In this document: positions 14,313 to 23,772 of the stretch, in pieces
Layout of the letters: each line of letters starts with the position of its first letter
Numbering within the stretch: the stretch's first letter is position 1
Assembly: GCF_002803065.1 (NCBI RefSeq)
Contig: NZ_NNBL01000003.1
Location: 331,461 to 395,460, forward strand
Origin: Streptomyces sp. CB01635
Lineage (GTDB): Bacteria > Actinomycetota > Actinomycetes > Streptomycetales > Streptomycetaceae
DNA length: 64,000 nucleotides
Reading direction: 5' to 3'
Notes under the pieces: model-generated
Told to the model about the DNA's origin: nothing
Database searches by the model: none
What the model saw: only the letters and a program-made list of their open reading frames with translations
Position numbers and translations under genes: made by a program

Positions 14313-16316
14313 TCATCGGGGCCAGTGGACGTCCGTTGTCGCGGGCGCGCTCCGGGACCCGTCCGGCGCGACCGCCACGAGCCGCAGCTGCGTGACGGTC
14401 TCCGACGTGGCGGGCGAGGGAAGGCTCACGCAGTACACGTCGTCGTAGATCCGGCCGAGCCAGCTCCCGTCGTCGTCGCGCAGCAGGTCGTAGTGGTGGA
14501 CCCCGTGCCCGGCGAGGTGCCAGGACAGGAAGACATGGGCCGTCTCCCCGTCCGTGAGCACGTCGTCGACCGTGAAGTCCTCGGGCGGGGCGGGTGCTGC
14601 GAACTCGGGTCCGAGCAGGGCGAGTTCACCGATCCGTATCGCGCAGCGGGTCGGCCTACGGGACGACACGCGCAGGCCGACGGCCGCGATCGTCCGTCCC
14701 CGGAAGGGGCCGAGGCCGTGCGTTGTCGTGTGCCAGCCCGCCGCCGACCCGGCCGCGAGCCAGGTGAAGGCGTCGGGCGCGTCCTGGAACAGCAGCCCCA
14801 CCTCCAGATCCGCGCCGTCCGTGCCGTGGGCGGTCACGGCGAGGCGCTCGGACCCGGTGACAGCCAGCGCCGTCTTGTAGAGGCGCACCGTCGTCGCGCC
14901 GTCCGGCCCGAGCGGACCGGAGATGAGCAGCGAGGACCCGCCGTCGTACGCAAGGTCGTGGTCGAAGTCGACCGACAGAGGGGCGCCCGCACTCTCCGGG
15001 CCCGTGCCCTCGGCGCCCGTACCTTGTGCGCCCGTACCCTCTGCCCGCGTCCAGAACTGCCAGGTCGGCAGCACGTCCTGAACAGAGGCGTTGTGCCAGT
15101 CAGCGTCCGAGGCCCGCCGTCCGTCGAGGAAGAAGGCGCGTCCGTGACCGGTGTTGAAGCGGGTGACGAACGGGAGCGAACCGATGACGGACCGCTCGGT
15201 GATGTGGTGGGCCACGCCGTCCCACGCCCGGTGGTCGTCCCGGTCGCGTGGCGTCTGTCGGCCGTGAGGGAGGAGACGGCCGCTGCGGGTGGGGTCCTCG
15301 TGCGGCCCCGACCAGTAGCGGCGCTCGCGCCGGAACACCTCGCCCTGGGCGTCCGGATCGTCGTGGCGAGGGGCCAGCTCCTTCACGAAGTGCGAGCCGA
15401 ACAGCGCCCAGCTCGTGCGCGCCGCTTCGCCCGGCGGGAACAGCAGCCGCGGATCGTATTCGGGGTCGAAGCCGAACTGCTCGTTCTCCGTGCCGTGGAA
15501 GACCGTCGCGTAGGGGTCGCGGCCCAGCTTCAGGGCCGTCGCACGGGACGTCTCCACGCCCTCAGGTGTCATCCAGTAGTTCGCGAAGAAGCTGTCGGAG
15601 ACGTCGAGCCAGGGGGCGTTGTCCGCGTTGAGGTGGTTGAGATAGTCGAGGTGTCCGTCCGGTGTGATCGTGTCGTACCACTGGAGGTGGAATCCCTCCG
15701 GGGCGCGCTCCCTCAGTGAGCGCAGCAGGCCGTAAAGGCGCGCCGCCTGGCCGGGTGGTGTCTCGGCCTCGTGGTTGACGAAGTAGCCGTCGAAGCCGAA
15801 GTACGCGGCCATCTCGATCAGCTTGTCGGCCACGGGGAACGAGCCGTCGGGGCGCTGCTCCAGATAGTCCTCGAAGTCCCCGGAACGCGGCCAGAACCAG
15901 CAGCCCAGGCTGCGCACGCCGTTGCGATGGGCCGCGTCGGTGTAGGCGGGGTTGGGCAGGTTGACCAGGCCGTGCGCGGGGTCTTCCGCGGGTGAGCCGT
16001 CGACGGGCAGCCCGTGCCAGGAGCCGTAGAAGTCGGAGTACTGCCAAAAGCGCAGCAGGCGGCGCGCGAACGCGTCGCCGTACTTGCGGGCCGTGAAGAA
16101 GGCGTCGTCGTAGTCGTAGGTCAGGTTCATCAGCTGCGGGCCCGTCGCCAGGTCCGGGTGCGCCTGTGTGGCGGGGAACGGGGGGATGCGCGGCGCGAGC
16201 GGGACGCGCGAGCGGAAGTGGCGCGCCCAGCGGTCGGTCCCGGGGCTCCAGCCCTTGAGTGCGGCGGCGTCGTAGCCGTGCATGCACGGGAGCGCGGGGG
16301 AGTGGTCGTCAGCCAT
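14313..16316 (-). CDS. GH85 endo-beta-N-acetylglucosaminidase (cytoplasmic)
   Basis: 667 aa. Family GH85 cleaves the GlcNAc-beta-1,4-GlcNAc bond in the core of N-glycans by substrate-assisted catalysis. The catalytic pair Asn181 and Glu183 sits in DGYFVNHEAE, and HLQWYDTI further on fits the family. The catalytic barrel occupies about 60-380. A jelly-roll-like region and an FN3-like domain (about 580-667) follow. No signal peptide is seen: the N-terminus is MADDHSPALPCMHG, so the enzyme should act in the cytoplasm on imported glycans. ATG 16316 has CGGAG 7 bases upstream. It lies in the glycan locus directly downstream of the GH5 gene on the same strand. Confidence 0.88.
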   Translation of the reverse strand: MADDHSPALPCMHGYDAAALKGWSPGTDRWARHFRSRVPLAPRIPPFPATQAHPDLATGPQLMNLTYDYDDAFFTARKYGDAFARRLLRFWQYSDFYGSWHGLPVDGSPAEDPAHGLVNLPNPAYTDAAHRNGVRSLGCWFWPRSGDFEDYLEQRPDGSFPVADKLIEMAAYFGFDGYFVNHEAETPPGQAARLYGLLRSLRERAPEGFHLQWYDTITPDGHLDYLNHLNADNAPWLDVSDSFFANYWMTPEGVETSRATALKLGRDPYATVFHGTENEQFGFDPEYDPRLLFPPGEAARTSWALFGSHFVKELAPRHDDPDAQGEVFRRERRYWSGPHEDPTRSGRLLPHGRQTPRDRDDHRAWDGVAHHITERSVIGSLPFVTRFNTGHGRAFFLDGRRASDADWHNASVQDVLPTWQFWTRAEGTGAQGTGAEGTGPESAGAPLSVDFDHDLAYDGGSSLLISGPLGPDGATTVRLYKTALAVTGSERLAVTAHGTDGADLEVGLLFQDAPDAFTWLAAGSAAGWHTTTHGLGPFRGRTIAAVGLRVSSRRPTRCAIRIGELALLGPEFAAPAPPEDFTVDDVLTDGETAHVFLSWHLAGHGVHHYDLLRDDDGSWLGRIYDDVYCVSLPSPATSETVTQLRLVAVAPDGSRSAPATTDVHWPR

Positions 16317-16364
16317 GTGTCAACTCCGGTGGGGCGGGGACGGGTTCAGGGGCGGATGCGGGGA

Positions 16365-17606
16365 TCAGGCAACGTTGTCAACCGTCACGACCTCGGTGAT
16401 CCCGCGCGCCGCGAGATGCCCCGCGTCGTCCGCGAGGCCCGCCAGGACCGTTGTCGGACGCGCCCCGTCCGCCGTCAGACGCGTGAACGCCTCGAAGACG
16501 GGCCCGCCCGGTGCGCACACCGAGCGGTGCGGGGCCCGGTCCTCGTCGCCCGTGTCCACGACCAGGGCCGTCGTGCGCGGAGCCGGCGCGTGCTCGCGCC
16601 CCCGCCACTGGGCGGCGATCGCGGACACGGACTTGCCGGCCGGTTTCACGTCGCCGTCGTTCGTCAACAGGCCCAGCGAGTACTCGAGTTCGGGGAAATC
16701 GGCGAGGTCGCGGCTGACGTCGTGCGAGCACCACCAGGTGACGCCCCACAGATCCGGGCAGTCCAGGGCGGCCTCGACGGTGGCCTCCGTGAACTCGGCC
16801 GCGTACTCGGCCGGGATCAGCGGCTGCGGGGCGCCCACCTCCTGGAGCCACACCGGCCGCCGTGGGTCGAGCGCCCACGCCTTCGACAGCTCGACCAGAT
16901 ACGCGGCATGGCCGGACGTCGCCGGGCCGCTGCGGCCGTGGCGCTGCGCCGTGCCGTTGAACACCCACGAGTGCACCGCCGTCATCGCGCCGAGCCGCGC
17001 CGCGTGCGCCGGGGTGAACGGCTGGTCGTCCTGGTACCAGGATGCGTCGTACTCGGCGTGCAGATGCGGCAGCCCCGGCGCCCCCTCCTCGCACGCGGCG
17101 AGCACCCGCTCCAGCCAACTCCCGGCCTGCTCGGGGGTGATGCGGTCCGGGTCCGGATGCGGAGGGCCCGCGGCGAACTGCGCGATCTCGTTGCCGATCG
17201 TCATTCCCAGGAAGTTCGGCCGGTCGGCGAGCGCGGAGGCGAGCGTCCGGAGATAGTCCTCCTGGGCCGAGACGACGTCCGGATCGGTGAAGATATTGCG
17301 GCGGTGCCAGGTCCGCGTCCACGCGGGCAGGAAGTCGAAACTCGACAGGTGCCCCTGGAGCCCGTCCACGTTGACATCGAGGCCGCGCTCGCCGGCCGCG
17401 TCCGCGAGCGCCACCAGCTGCTCGACCGCCCGCGGTCTGATCAGGGAGCGATTGGGCTGGAAGACGGGCCACAGCGGGAACACGCGCACATGGTCGAGGC
17501 CCAGCGCGGCGATCGCGTCCAGGTCGGCGCGCACGGCGTCGAGGTCGAAGTCGAGCCAGTGGTGGAACCACCCCTGGCTGGGCGTGTAGTTGGCGCCGAA
17601 ACGCAT
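16365..17606 (-). CDS. GH5-type beta-mannosidase-like glycoside hydrolase
   Basis: 413 aa from ATG 17606 with GGGAG 6 bases upstream. It is a TIM-barrel hydrolase of clan GH-A: acid/base Glu140 in TIGNEIAQF and nucleophile Glu256 in PVWLQEVGAP. There is no signal peptide, so it is intracellular. The N-terminus MRFGANYTPSQGWFHHWLDF and association with GH85 resemble the GH5_18 group, which removes mannose from Man-beta-1,4-GlcNAc in bifidobacterial N-glycan use. That subfamily call is from memory of the motif and context, not a search. It starts a two-gene minus-strand unit with GH85, divergent from the LacI regulator. Confidence 0.8.
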   Translation of the reverse strand: MRFGANYTPSQGWFHHWLDFDLDAVRADLDAIAALGLDHVRVFPLWPVFQPNRSLIRPRAVEQLVALADAAGERGLDVNVDGLQGHLSSFDFLPAWTRTWHRRNIFTDPDVVSAQEDYLRTLASALADRPNFLGMTIGNEIAQFAAGPPHPDPDRITPEQAGSWLERVLAACEEGAPGLPHLHAEYDASWYQDDQPFTPAHAARLGAMTAVHSWVFNGTAQRHGRSGPATSGHAAYLVELSKAWALDPRRPVWLQEVGAPQPLIPAEYAAEFTEATVEAALDCPDLWGVTWWCSHDVSRDLADFPELEYSLGLLTNDGDVKPAGKSVSAIAAQWRGREHAPAPRTTALVVDTGDEDRAPHRSVCAPGGPVFEAFTRLTADGARPTTVLAGLADDAGHLAARGITEVVTVDNVA

Positions 17607-17721
17607 CGCGGACTCCCGGCTATCGGAATCGAATCCCGGGCAGTCTGCCCTCAACTCCTTGCTCGCATCCACCCTTTGCGCAGTTCCAGAAGATTTTTAC
17701 GAGCCCTCTTGCCGGGGCGGC

Positions 17722-17760
17722 TTTAGCGCTTTAGTCTCCACCGAACTCAAGCGCTTTAGC
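17722..17760. promoter_or_regulatory. Paired LacI-type operators in the GH5/LacI divergent region
   Basis: Two copies of a GCGCT-centred site, TTTAGCGCTTTAG (17722-17734) and CAAGCGCTTTAGC (17748-17760), with cores 25 bp apart. AGCGCT with flanking A/T is the classic LacI-family half-site arrangement. They lie between the GH5 gene and the LacI-family gene, and probably control both directions. Confidence 0.65.
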
Positions 17761-17804
17761 CAGCCGTGCGAACCGTCCGGCGAAGCGGATCCAGGAGCCA
17801 AGCC

Positions 17805-18851
17805 ATGCGGCGTACCCCCGCCAGACGCCCCACCATCAAGGACATCGCGCTGCGCTCGGGCGTGTCCGAGAGCGCCGTCTCCTTCGCGCTCAACGGCAGG
17901 CCCGGCGTCTCGGAAGCCACCCGGGACCGGGTCCGCCGTGTCGCCGACCAGCTGGGCTGGCGGCCGAGCGCGGCGGCGCGCGCCCTGTCGGGCGAGGGCG
18001 CGGCCACGGTCGGCCTCGTGCTGGCCCGCCCGGCCAGCACGCTCGGCGTCGAGTCGTTCTTCCTCCAGCTCGTCTCCGGCATCCAGGAGGTCCTCGCCAG
18101 GCGCCGCCTCGGTCTGCTGTTCCAGGTCGTCGAGGACCTGTCCGCGGAGTGCGACGCCTACCGGCGCTGGTGGGCCGAGCGCCGCGTGGACGGCGTCCTC
18201 GTCGTCGACCCGCGCGCGGACGACCCCCGGCCGCCGCTCCTGGACGAACTCGGCCTGCCGGCCGTCGTCATCGGCTCCCTGCCGCCCGGCGACGACGGCA
18301 CCGGACACCCCGGCATCTCCAACCTGTGGGCCGACGACGCCCGCGCCATGGCGTCCATCGTGAGCCATCTGCACGGCCTCGGACACCGCAGGATCGTGCA
18401 CATCGCGGGCCTGCCCGAACTCGCCCACACCCGACGCCGCATCCAGTCGCTGCGCACCGAGGCGGAGCGGCGCGGCCTCACCGACGTCCGGTCGATCACC
18501 ACGGACTACTCGGACACCGAGGGCGCCGAGGTCACACGCCGCGTCCTCGCGTCCGACGCCCCGCCGACGGCGATCGTCTACGACAACGACGTCCTGGCCG
18601 TCGCCGGGCTCGCCGTCGCCGCCGGGCGCGGCATCCCCGTGCCGGACCGGCTCTCCATCGTGGCCTGGGACGACTCCGTCCTGTGCCGCACCGCGCACCC
18701 CTCGCTGACCGCGCTCGTCCGCGACACGACAGCCTTCGGCCGGCGGGCAGCTGAGGAACTGCTCGCCCTGCTCGACGGCGGACCGGCCCTGCGTGTGGAA
18801 GACGAACTGCCCCATCTCGAACAGCGCGGCAGCACCGCCGCCGCGCCCTGA
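17805..18851 (+). CDS. LacI-family transcriptional regulator
   Basis: 348 aa from ATG 17805, with AGGAG at good spacing. The frame is open to GTG 17766, but that start would overlap the putative operators. The N-terminal helix-turn-helix reads TIKDIALRSGVSESAVSFALNG, with the hinge near residue 55. A type 1 periplasmic-binding-like sugar domain follows (SIVAWDDSVLCRTAHPSLTAL at the end is typical). It is placed between the endoglycosidase genes and the importer operon, so it probably senses an N-glycan fragment or sugar and controls the whole locus. Confidence 0.9.
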   Translation: MRRTPARRPTIKDIALRSGVSESAVSFALNGRPGVSEATRDRVRRVADQLGWRPSAAARALSGEGAATVGLVLARPASTLGVESFFLQLVSGIQEVLARRRLGLLFQVVEDLSAECDAYRRWWAERRVDGVLVVDPRADDPRPPLLDELGLPAVVIGSLPPGDDGTGHPGISNLWADDARAMASIVSHLHGLGHRRIVHIAGLPELAHTRRRIQSLRTEAERRGLTDVRSITTDYSDTEGAEVTRRVLASDAPPTAIVYDNDVLAVAGLAVAAGRGIPVPDRLSIVAWDDSVLCRTAHPSLTALVRDTTAFGRRAAEELLALLDGGPALRVEDELPHLEQRGSTAAAP

Positions 18852-18937
18852 ACCGGACCCACCGTCTGCGCCGCCCCCCACACGCACGCCGCTCGGACAA
18901 CGATGTCGACCCCTCGTCCCGGAGGTTTCAGGTCCCC

Positions 18938-20626
18938 ATGAATCCCATGAAGCGCACGAACGCCACCACCCCCACGACCCGGTTCCGCACCCACGGGATC
19001 AGAACCGGCACCCTCGGGGCACTCGCCCTCGCGCTCGCCGCGACCGGCTGCTCGGCCACGCCCACGGCGTCCGGAGGGGCGGGCGCCTCGTCCCTCACCG
19101 CGAACCTGGGCTTCTCGGGTACCACCATCACCCGGAACTTCAACCCGTTCTCCCTGACCGCGTCGCAGGGCACCTTCGGCTTCCAGTACGAGGCCCTCTT
19201 CGACTTCAACATCCTCAAGGGCGGCGAGTTCAAGCCGTGGCTCGGCACCAAGTACACCTGGTCCGACGGCGGCAAGAAGATCACCATCGACCTCGACAAG
19301 CGCGCCAACTGGTCGGACGGCTCCCAGCTCACCGCCGCCGACGTGGTCTTCACCATGGACTACGTACGGGACAACAAGCTGCCCCCGAGCTGGGCCTTCG
19401 ACTACAAGAAGGCGACGGCAGCCGACGACCACACGCTCGAGATCACCTTCGACAAGCCCGCCTACTCGAAGCTCGACTCCATCGGCGGGATCACCCCCGT
19501 ACCGAAGAAGGAGTGGCAGGGCAGGAACGGCAAGACGTACACCAACCCGAACCCGGTCGGCTCGGGCCCCTACAAGCTCGGGCAGTACAGCGCCCAGCAG
19601 CTCACCTTCCAGGCCCGTGCCAACTACTGGAAGCAGAAGGACATCCCGGTCAAGACGGTCAAGGCGCCCGTCATCACCCAGGCCGCCGAGGTGCCCAAGC
19701 TGCTCAGCGGGGAGCTGGAGTGGAGCGGCGGGGTCGTGCCCGACGTGCAGAAGCAGTACATCTCCAAGGACCCGAAGAACCACCACGCCTGGTACCCCAC
19801 CTACGGCGGGCAGTACATGTTCTTCAACCACAAGAAGAAACCGTTCACCGATGTGCATGTACGCCGCGCCCTCTCCCTGGCTGTCGACCGCACCCAGCTG
19901 CTCGGCATCACCAACCCGGGCATGTTCAACACGCTCAACCTGACCGGCCTGGACTCCAGGACCCAGGGCAAGTGGATCGACGCCAAGTACAAGGACGCCG
20001 AGCAGCCGAAGGCCGAACTCGCCAAGTCCCTGGCCGAGTTCGAGAAGGCCGGTTACACGAGGAAGAACGGCAAGCTGGTCGACGGCAGCGGCAAGCAGCT
20101 CGCCTTCACCATCATCGAGGTCTCCACCTGGGGTGACGCCGTCCAGTTCGACAAGGTCGTGGCCAGCCAGCTGGAGAAGGCAGGTGTGAACGTGTCGGTC
20201 AAGCCGACCGACGCCTCGCAGCTCGACGTCAAGCGCAAGAAGGGCGACTTCGACGTCCTGATCGGCGGCGCGGTCTACTACTCCACCCCGTACAACTACT
20301 TCAAGGACATGCTCTGGAGCGGAAACGCGGGCGTGTGGACCAACTACGGCCACTACAAGAGCACGAAGGCCGACGCGCTCATCAAGGAGCTGGGCGAGAC
20401 GGGCGACCAGGCCGAGATCAAGAAGATCTCCGCCGAGCTCGAGGGAATGATGGTCGACGACGTGCCTGCCGCACCGCTGATCACCATCGGTGTCTCCAGC
20501 GAGTACAACAGCAGGAACTGGACCGGCTGGCCGACCGCGAAGAACCCGTACGCGCAGCCCGCGCCCTGGGCCGGCGGGATCGACTCCATGAGCATCCTGC
20601 TCAACCTGCGCCCCGCGAAGGGCTGA
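18938..20626 (+). CDS. Solute-binding lipoprotein of an Opp/Dpp-type ABC importer
   Basis: 562 aa extracytoplasmic binding protein of the oligopeptide/oligosaccharide cluster (SBP family 5). Signal peptide with lipobox ALAATGC, Cys38 lipidated. Typical motifs follow: WSDGSQLTAADVVFTMDYVRDNK and NPVGSGPYKL, with HVRRALSLAVDRTQLLG. Family-5 binding proteins take peptides, nickel or oligosaccharides; the surrounding glycosidases point to an oligosaccharide. GGAGG lies about 12 bases before ATG 18938. It begins a seven-gene plus-strand run. Confidence 0.9.
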   Translation: MNPMKRTNATTPTTRFRTHGIRTGTLGALALALAATGCSATPTASGGAGASSLTANLGFSGTTITRNFNPFSLTASQGTFGFQYEALFDFNILKGGEFKPWLGTKYTWSDGGKKITIDLDKRANWSDGSQLTAADVVFTMDYVRDNKLPPSWAFDYKKATAADDHTLEITFDKPAYSKLDSIGGITPVPKKEWQGRNGKTYTNPNPVGSGPYKLGQYSAQQLTFQARANYWKQKDIPVKTVKAPVITQAAEVPKLLSGELEWSGGVVPDVQKQYISKDPKNHHAWYPTYGGQYMFFNHKKKPFTDVHVRRALSLAVDRTQLLGITNPGMFNTLNLTGLDSRTQGKWIDAKYKDAEQPKAELAKSLAEFEKAGYTRKNGKLVDGSGKQLAFTIIEVSTWGDAVQFDKVVASQLEKAGVNVSVKPTDASQLDVKRKKGDFDVLIGGAVYYSTPYNYFKDMLWSGNAGVWTNYGHYKSTKADALIKELGETGDQAEIKKISAELEGMMVDDVPAAPLITIGVSSEYNSRNWTGWPTAKNPYAQPAPWAGGIDSMSILLNLRPAKG

Positions 20627-20633
20627 CGACGCC

Positions 20634-21710
20634 ATGACCGTTCCCGCCCTCGGTTCGGTGGACGCCACCGCCGTCGAGCCCAGGCCCGGCCGCCGCCTCG
20701 TGAGCGCCAGGCTCGGCACCGCGCGCTACTTCCTGCGGCGACTGGGCTTCTACGCCGTGGCCGCCGCCCTGGCCATCACCCTCAACTTCCTCATCCCACG
20801 GCTGATGCCGGGCGACCCCGCCTCCGCCCTCATCGCGCAGATGCAGCAGAAGCAGACGCTCTCCGGCGACCAGGTGCACGCCATCTACCGGCTGTTCGGG
20901 ACGCCGGGGGAGCCGCTCTGGGACCAGTACGTCACGTATCTGAACCAGGTCCTGCATTTCAACTTCGGTATATCCGTGGCCTATTACCCCACCCCCGTGT
21001 GGGAAGTGATCCGTACCGGGCTGCCCTGGACGGTCGGCCTGGTCGGCCTCACCTCCGTCCTGTCCTTCGTCCTCGGCACCGCCGCCGGCGTCGTGTCGGG
21101 CTCCCGCGTGGGGTCGCGTTTCGACTCGTTCATGACGCCGGCGTCCATGTTCATGGGGTCGCTGCCGTTCTTCTGGGTCGCCCTGATCCTCGTCCTCGTC
21201 TTCGGGGTGCAGCTCAGCTGGCTGCCGACCGGCGGCGGGTACGACGGCGACATGCTGCCCGGCTTCAACGGGCCGTTCCTGGCCAGCGTCCTGCAGCACG
21301 GCATCCTTCCGGCGCTCACGATGGTGATGGCATCGGTCGGGGGCTGGCTCGTCGGCATGCGGAACATGATGGTCACGACCGTCTCCGAGGACTATGTGCT
21401 GCTCGCGCGCGCCAAGGGACTGTCCAAGGCGCGCGTGATGTTCCAGTACGCCGCCCGCAACGCCGTCCTGCCGAGCGTCGCCGGGTTCGCGCTCACCATC
21501 GGGACCGTCGTCAGCGGGCAACTCCTCGTGGAGATCGTCTTCGCCTATCCGGGCGTCGGATACCTCCTCTACCAGGCGGTCTCCAGTGTCGACTACCCGC
21601 TGATGCAGGCCCTGTTCCTGATCGTCTCGCTCTCCGTCCTCGCCGCGAACTTCATCGCGGACTCCGTGTACGGGCTGATCGACCCGCGTGCGAGGGAGAC
21701 CCGCTCATGA
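20634..21710 (+). CDS. ABC importer permease (DppB-like)
   Basis: 358 aa with six predicted helices. The first is at about 40-60 (YAVAAALAITLNFLIPRLMPGDP, the hallmark N-terminal segment of DppB/OppB). The EAA loop reads EDYVLLARAKGLSKARVMFQYAARNA and the C-terminal part contains EIVFAYPGVGYLLYQAV. It starts 8 bases after the binding-protein gene and overlaps the next permease gene by ATGA. Confidence 0.92.
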   Translation: MTVPALGSVDATAVEPRPGRRLVSARLGTARYFLRRLGFYAVAAALAITLNFLIPRLMPGDPASALIAQMQQKQTLSGDQVHAIYRLFGTPGEPLWDQYVTYLNQVLHFNFGISVAYYPTPVWEVIRTGLPWTVGLVGLTSVLSFVLGTAAGVVSGSRVGSRFDSFMTPASMFMGSLPFFWVALILVLVFGVQLSWLPTGGGYDGDMLPGFNGPFLASVLQHGILPALTMVMASVGGWLVGMRNMMVTTVSEDYVLLARAKGLSKARVMFQYAARNAVLPSVAGFALTIGTVVSGQLLVEIVFAYPGVGYLLYQAVSSVDYPLMQALFLIVSLSVLAANFIADSVYGLIDPRARETRS

Positions 21711-22699
21711 GTGCGTCGGTCCGCAGAAAGCGCAGCCTGCGCCGCCTGAAGCTGCCCCCGAACCCCAAGGTCCGCATCGGGATCGCGATCTTCGTCTTCT
21801 TCGCGCTCCTCGCCCTGCTCGGCCCGTTCGTCGTGCAGAACGTGATGGGTCTCTCGCCCAGCGACGTCGACACCGCGCAGGCCATGGAACTCCCCTCCGC
21901 GGAGCACCTGTTGGGTACCACCGCCACGGGCGAGGACGTCTTCGCGCAGCTCGTCGTCGGTAGCAGGATCTCGCTGCTCGTCGGGCTCGTGGCGGGCGTC
22001 ATCACCACCACGCTCTCCGTCCTCGTCGGGGTCGCGGGGGGCTATCTCGGCGGGCGCGCAGACTCCTTCCTGACCGCCGCCACCAACGTCTGCCTCGTCA
22101 TCCCCGGCATGCCGCTGCTGATCATCGTGGCGAGCTATGTGCAGGGGCGCGGCGGCTGGCTCACCGTGGCCCTGGTCATCGGGCTCACGGCCTGGCCGTG
22201 GGGCGCGCGGCAGAAGCGGGCGCAGACGCTGTCGCTCCGGCACCGGGACTTCGTGTCCGCGGCCGAGATGACGGGGGAGAGCAGGTGGGGCGTCATCACC
22301 CGCGAGCTGATCCCCTCGCTCGCGCCGATCATCTCCGTGAGCTTCCTGGGCGCGGTCGTCGGCTCGATGTTCGCGGACGCCGGCCTCTCCTTCATGGGGC
22401 TCGGCAACATCAACATCACGAGCTGGGGCTCGATGCTGTACTGGGCGCAGAACGCAGGTGCCCTGACCCGGGGGGCCTGGTGGTGGTTCGTGCCACCGGG
22501 CGCGTGCATCGCCCTGATCGGGGTCGCCGCGGGCCTGATCAACTTCGGAATCGACGAAATATCCAATCCCCGGCTCCGCAAACCCTCCAAGGAGGTCCGC
22601 GCCAGGGCCCGCGCCGCCCGTCTGCACGCGGCCGCCGGCGACTCCGCGGGCAAGGCCACGGCCGGGAAGCCCGCGCCCGTTCAGGAGGCCGCGTCATGA
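21707..22699 (+). CDS. ABC importer permease (DppC-like)
   Basis: 330 aa from ATG 21707, overlapping the upstream stop. The first helix is near residues 20-45. The segment LPSAEHLLGTTATGEDVFAQL matches the DppC/OppC signature, and the EAA loop reads RDFVSAAEMTGESRWGVITRELIPS. The charged alanine-rich C-terminal tail is cytoplasmic. Pairs with the DppB-like subunit to form the channel. Confidence 0.92.
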   Translation: MSASVRRKRSLRRLKLPPNPKVRIGIAIFVFFALLALLGPFVVQNVMGLSPSDVDTAQAMELPSAEHLLGTTATGEDVFAQLVVGSRISLLVGLVAGVITTTLSVLVGVAGGYLGGRADSFLTAATNVCLVIPGMPLLIIVASYVQGRGGWLTVALVIGLTAWPWGARQKRAQTLSLRHRDFVSAAEMTGESRWGVITRELIPSLAPIISVSFLGAVVGSMFADAGLSFMGLGNINITSWGSMLYWAQNAGALTRGAWWWFVPPGACIALIGVAAGLINFGIDEISNPRLRKPSKEVRARARAARLHAAAGDSAGKATAGKPAPVQEAAS

Positions 22700-23772
22700 G
22701 CAGGAACGGCACGCCGCACTCATCGATCTCGAAGCAGGACACGGTCCGTCGAAGCGAGGACCGCATCCCCCTGCTCACCGTCCGTGGCCTCCACGTCGAC
22801 TACTTCGACAAGGCGGACCCCGTACACGCCGTGAGCGGCGTCGACCTCGACCTGCTCCGAGGCGAAACCCTCGGCATCGTCGGGGAGAGCGGCTGCGGCA
22901 AGTCCACCCTCGTCACTGCCATCACCCGGCTCGAGCGGCCCCCGGCCGTCACGACCGCAGGCTCGGTCGTCTTCCACGGCCATGACGGCACCCAGAGCAT
23001 CGACGTCCTCCGCCTGACCGAACGTCAACTGGCTGATCTGCGCTGGGAGAACATCGCGATCGTCTTCCAGAGTGCGATGAACGCCCTCAACCCCGTCCTG
23101 CGCCTGGGCAATCAGTTCGCCGACGTCCTCCGCCGCCACGGCCGCCTCTCCAAGCGGGAGGCCTGGGAGCGGGCAGGAGAACTGCTCGCCATGGTCGGCA
23201 TCCCCGCCGACCGGCTGCGCTCGTACGCCCATGAGCTGTCAGGCGGCATGCGGCAGCGCGCCACGATCGCCCTGGCCCTCGCCTGCGAGCCCGACCTCGT
23301 CGTCATGGACGAGCCGACCACCGCCGTCGACGTGGTGATGCAACGCCAGATCCTGCGGCAAGTGGCCCGCCTCAAAAGGGAGTTGGGATTCTCCGTCGTG
23401 TTCATCACGCACGACCTGTCCCTGCTCATCGAGATCGCCGACCGGATCGCCGTGATGTACGCGGGCAAGGTCGTCGAGACCGGACCCGCACGGCGGCTCT
23501 ACACCGACCCGCAGCACCCGTACACCGAGGCCCTGCGTGGCGCATTCCCGCCGCTGCACGGGCCGCGCCGCGAGATCACCGGTATCCCCGGCTCCCCGCC
23601 CGGACTGCGCACCCTGCCCGCGGGATGCGCCTTCCACCCGCGCTGCGCCCGCCGCTTCGAACCCTGCGACAAGGCGACCCCGCCGCTCCTCACCCTCGGC
23701 GCCGGTGAGGCCGCGTGCCATCTGCATCAGACCGTACGCGGCGAGGAGGACCACCATGCCCGCACCCGCTGA
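22696..23772 (+). CDS. ABC importer ATPase (DppD-like)
   Basis: 358 aa. Walker A GESGCGKS, signature LSGGMRQRATIA, Walker B LVVMDEPTTAVD and H-loop FITHDLS are all intact. The C-terminal oligopeptide-transporter extension contains CAFHPRCARRFEPC; the cysteines of this motif bind an iron-sulfur cluster in some homologues. ATG 22696 overlaps the upstream stop. The 3' end overlaps the second ATPase gene by 17 bases. Confidence 0.93.
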   Translation: MSRNGTPHSSISKQDTVRRSEDRIPLLTVRGLHVDYFDKADPVHAVSGVDLDLLRGETLGIVGESGCGKSTLVTAITRLERPPAVTTAGSVVFHGHDGTQSIDVLRLTERQLADLRWENIAIVFQSAMNALNPVLRLGNQFADVLRRHGRLSKREAWERAGELLAMVGIPADRLRSYAHELSGGMRQRATIALALACEPDLVVMDEPTTAVDVVMQRQILRQVARLKRELGFSVVFITHDLSLLIEIADRIAVMYAGKVVETGPARRLYTDPQHPYTEALRGAFPPLHGPRREITGIPGSPPGLRTLPAGCAFHPRCARRFEPCDKATPPLLTLGAGEAACHLHQTVRGEEDHHARTR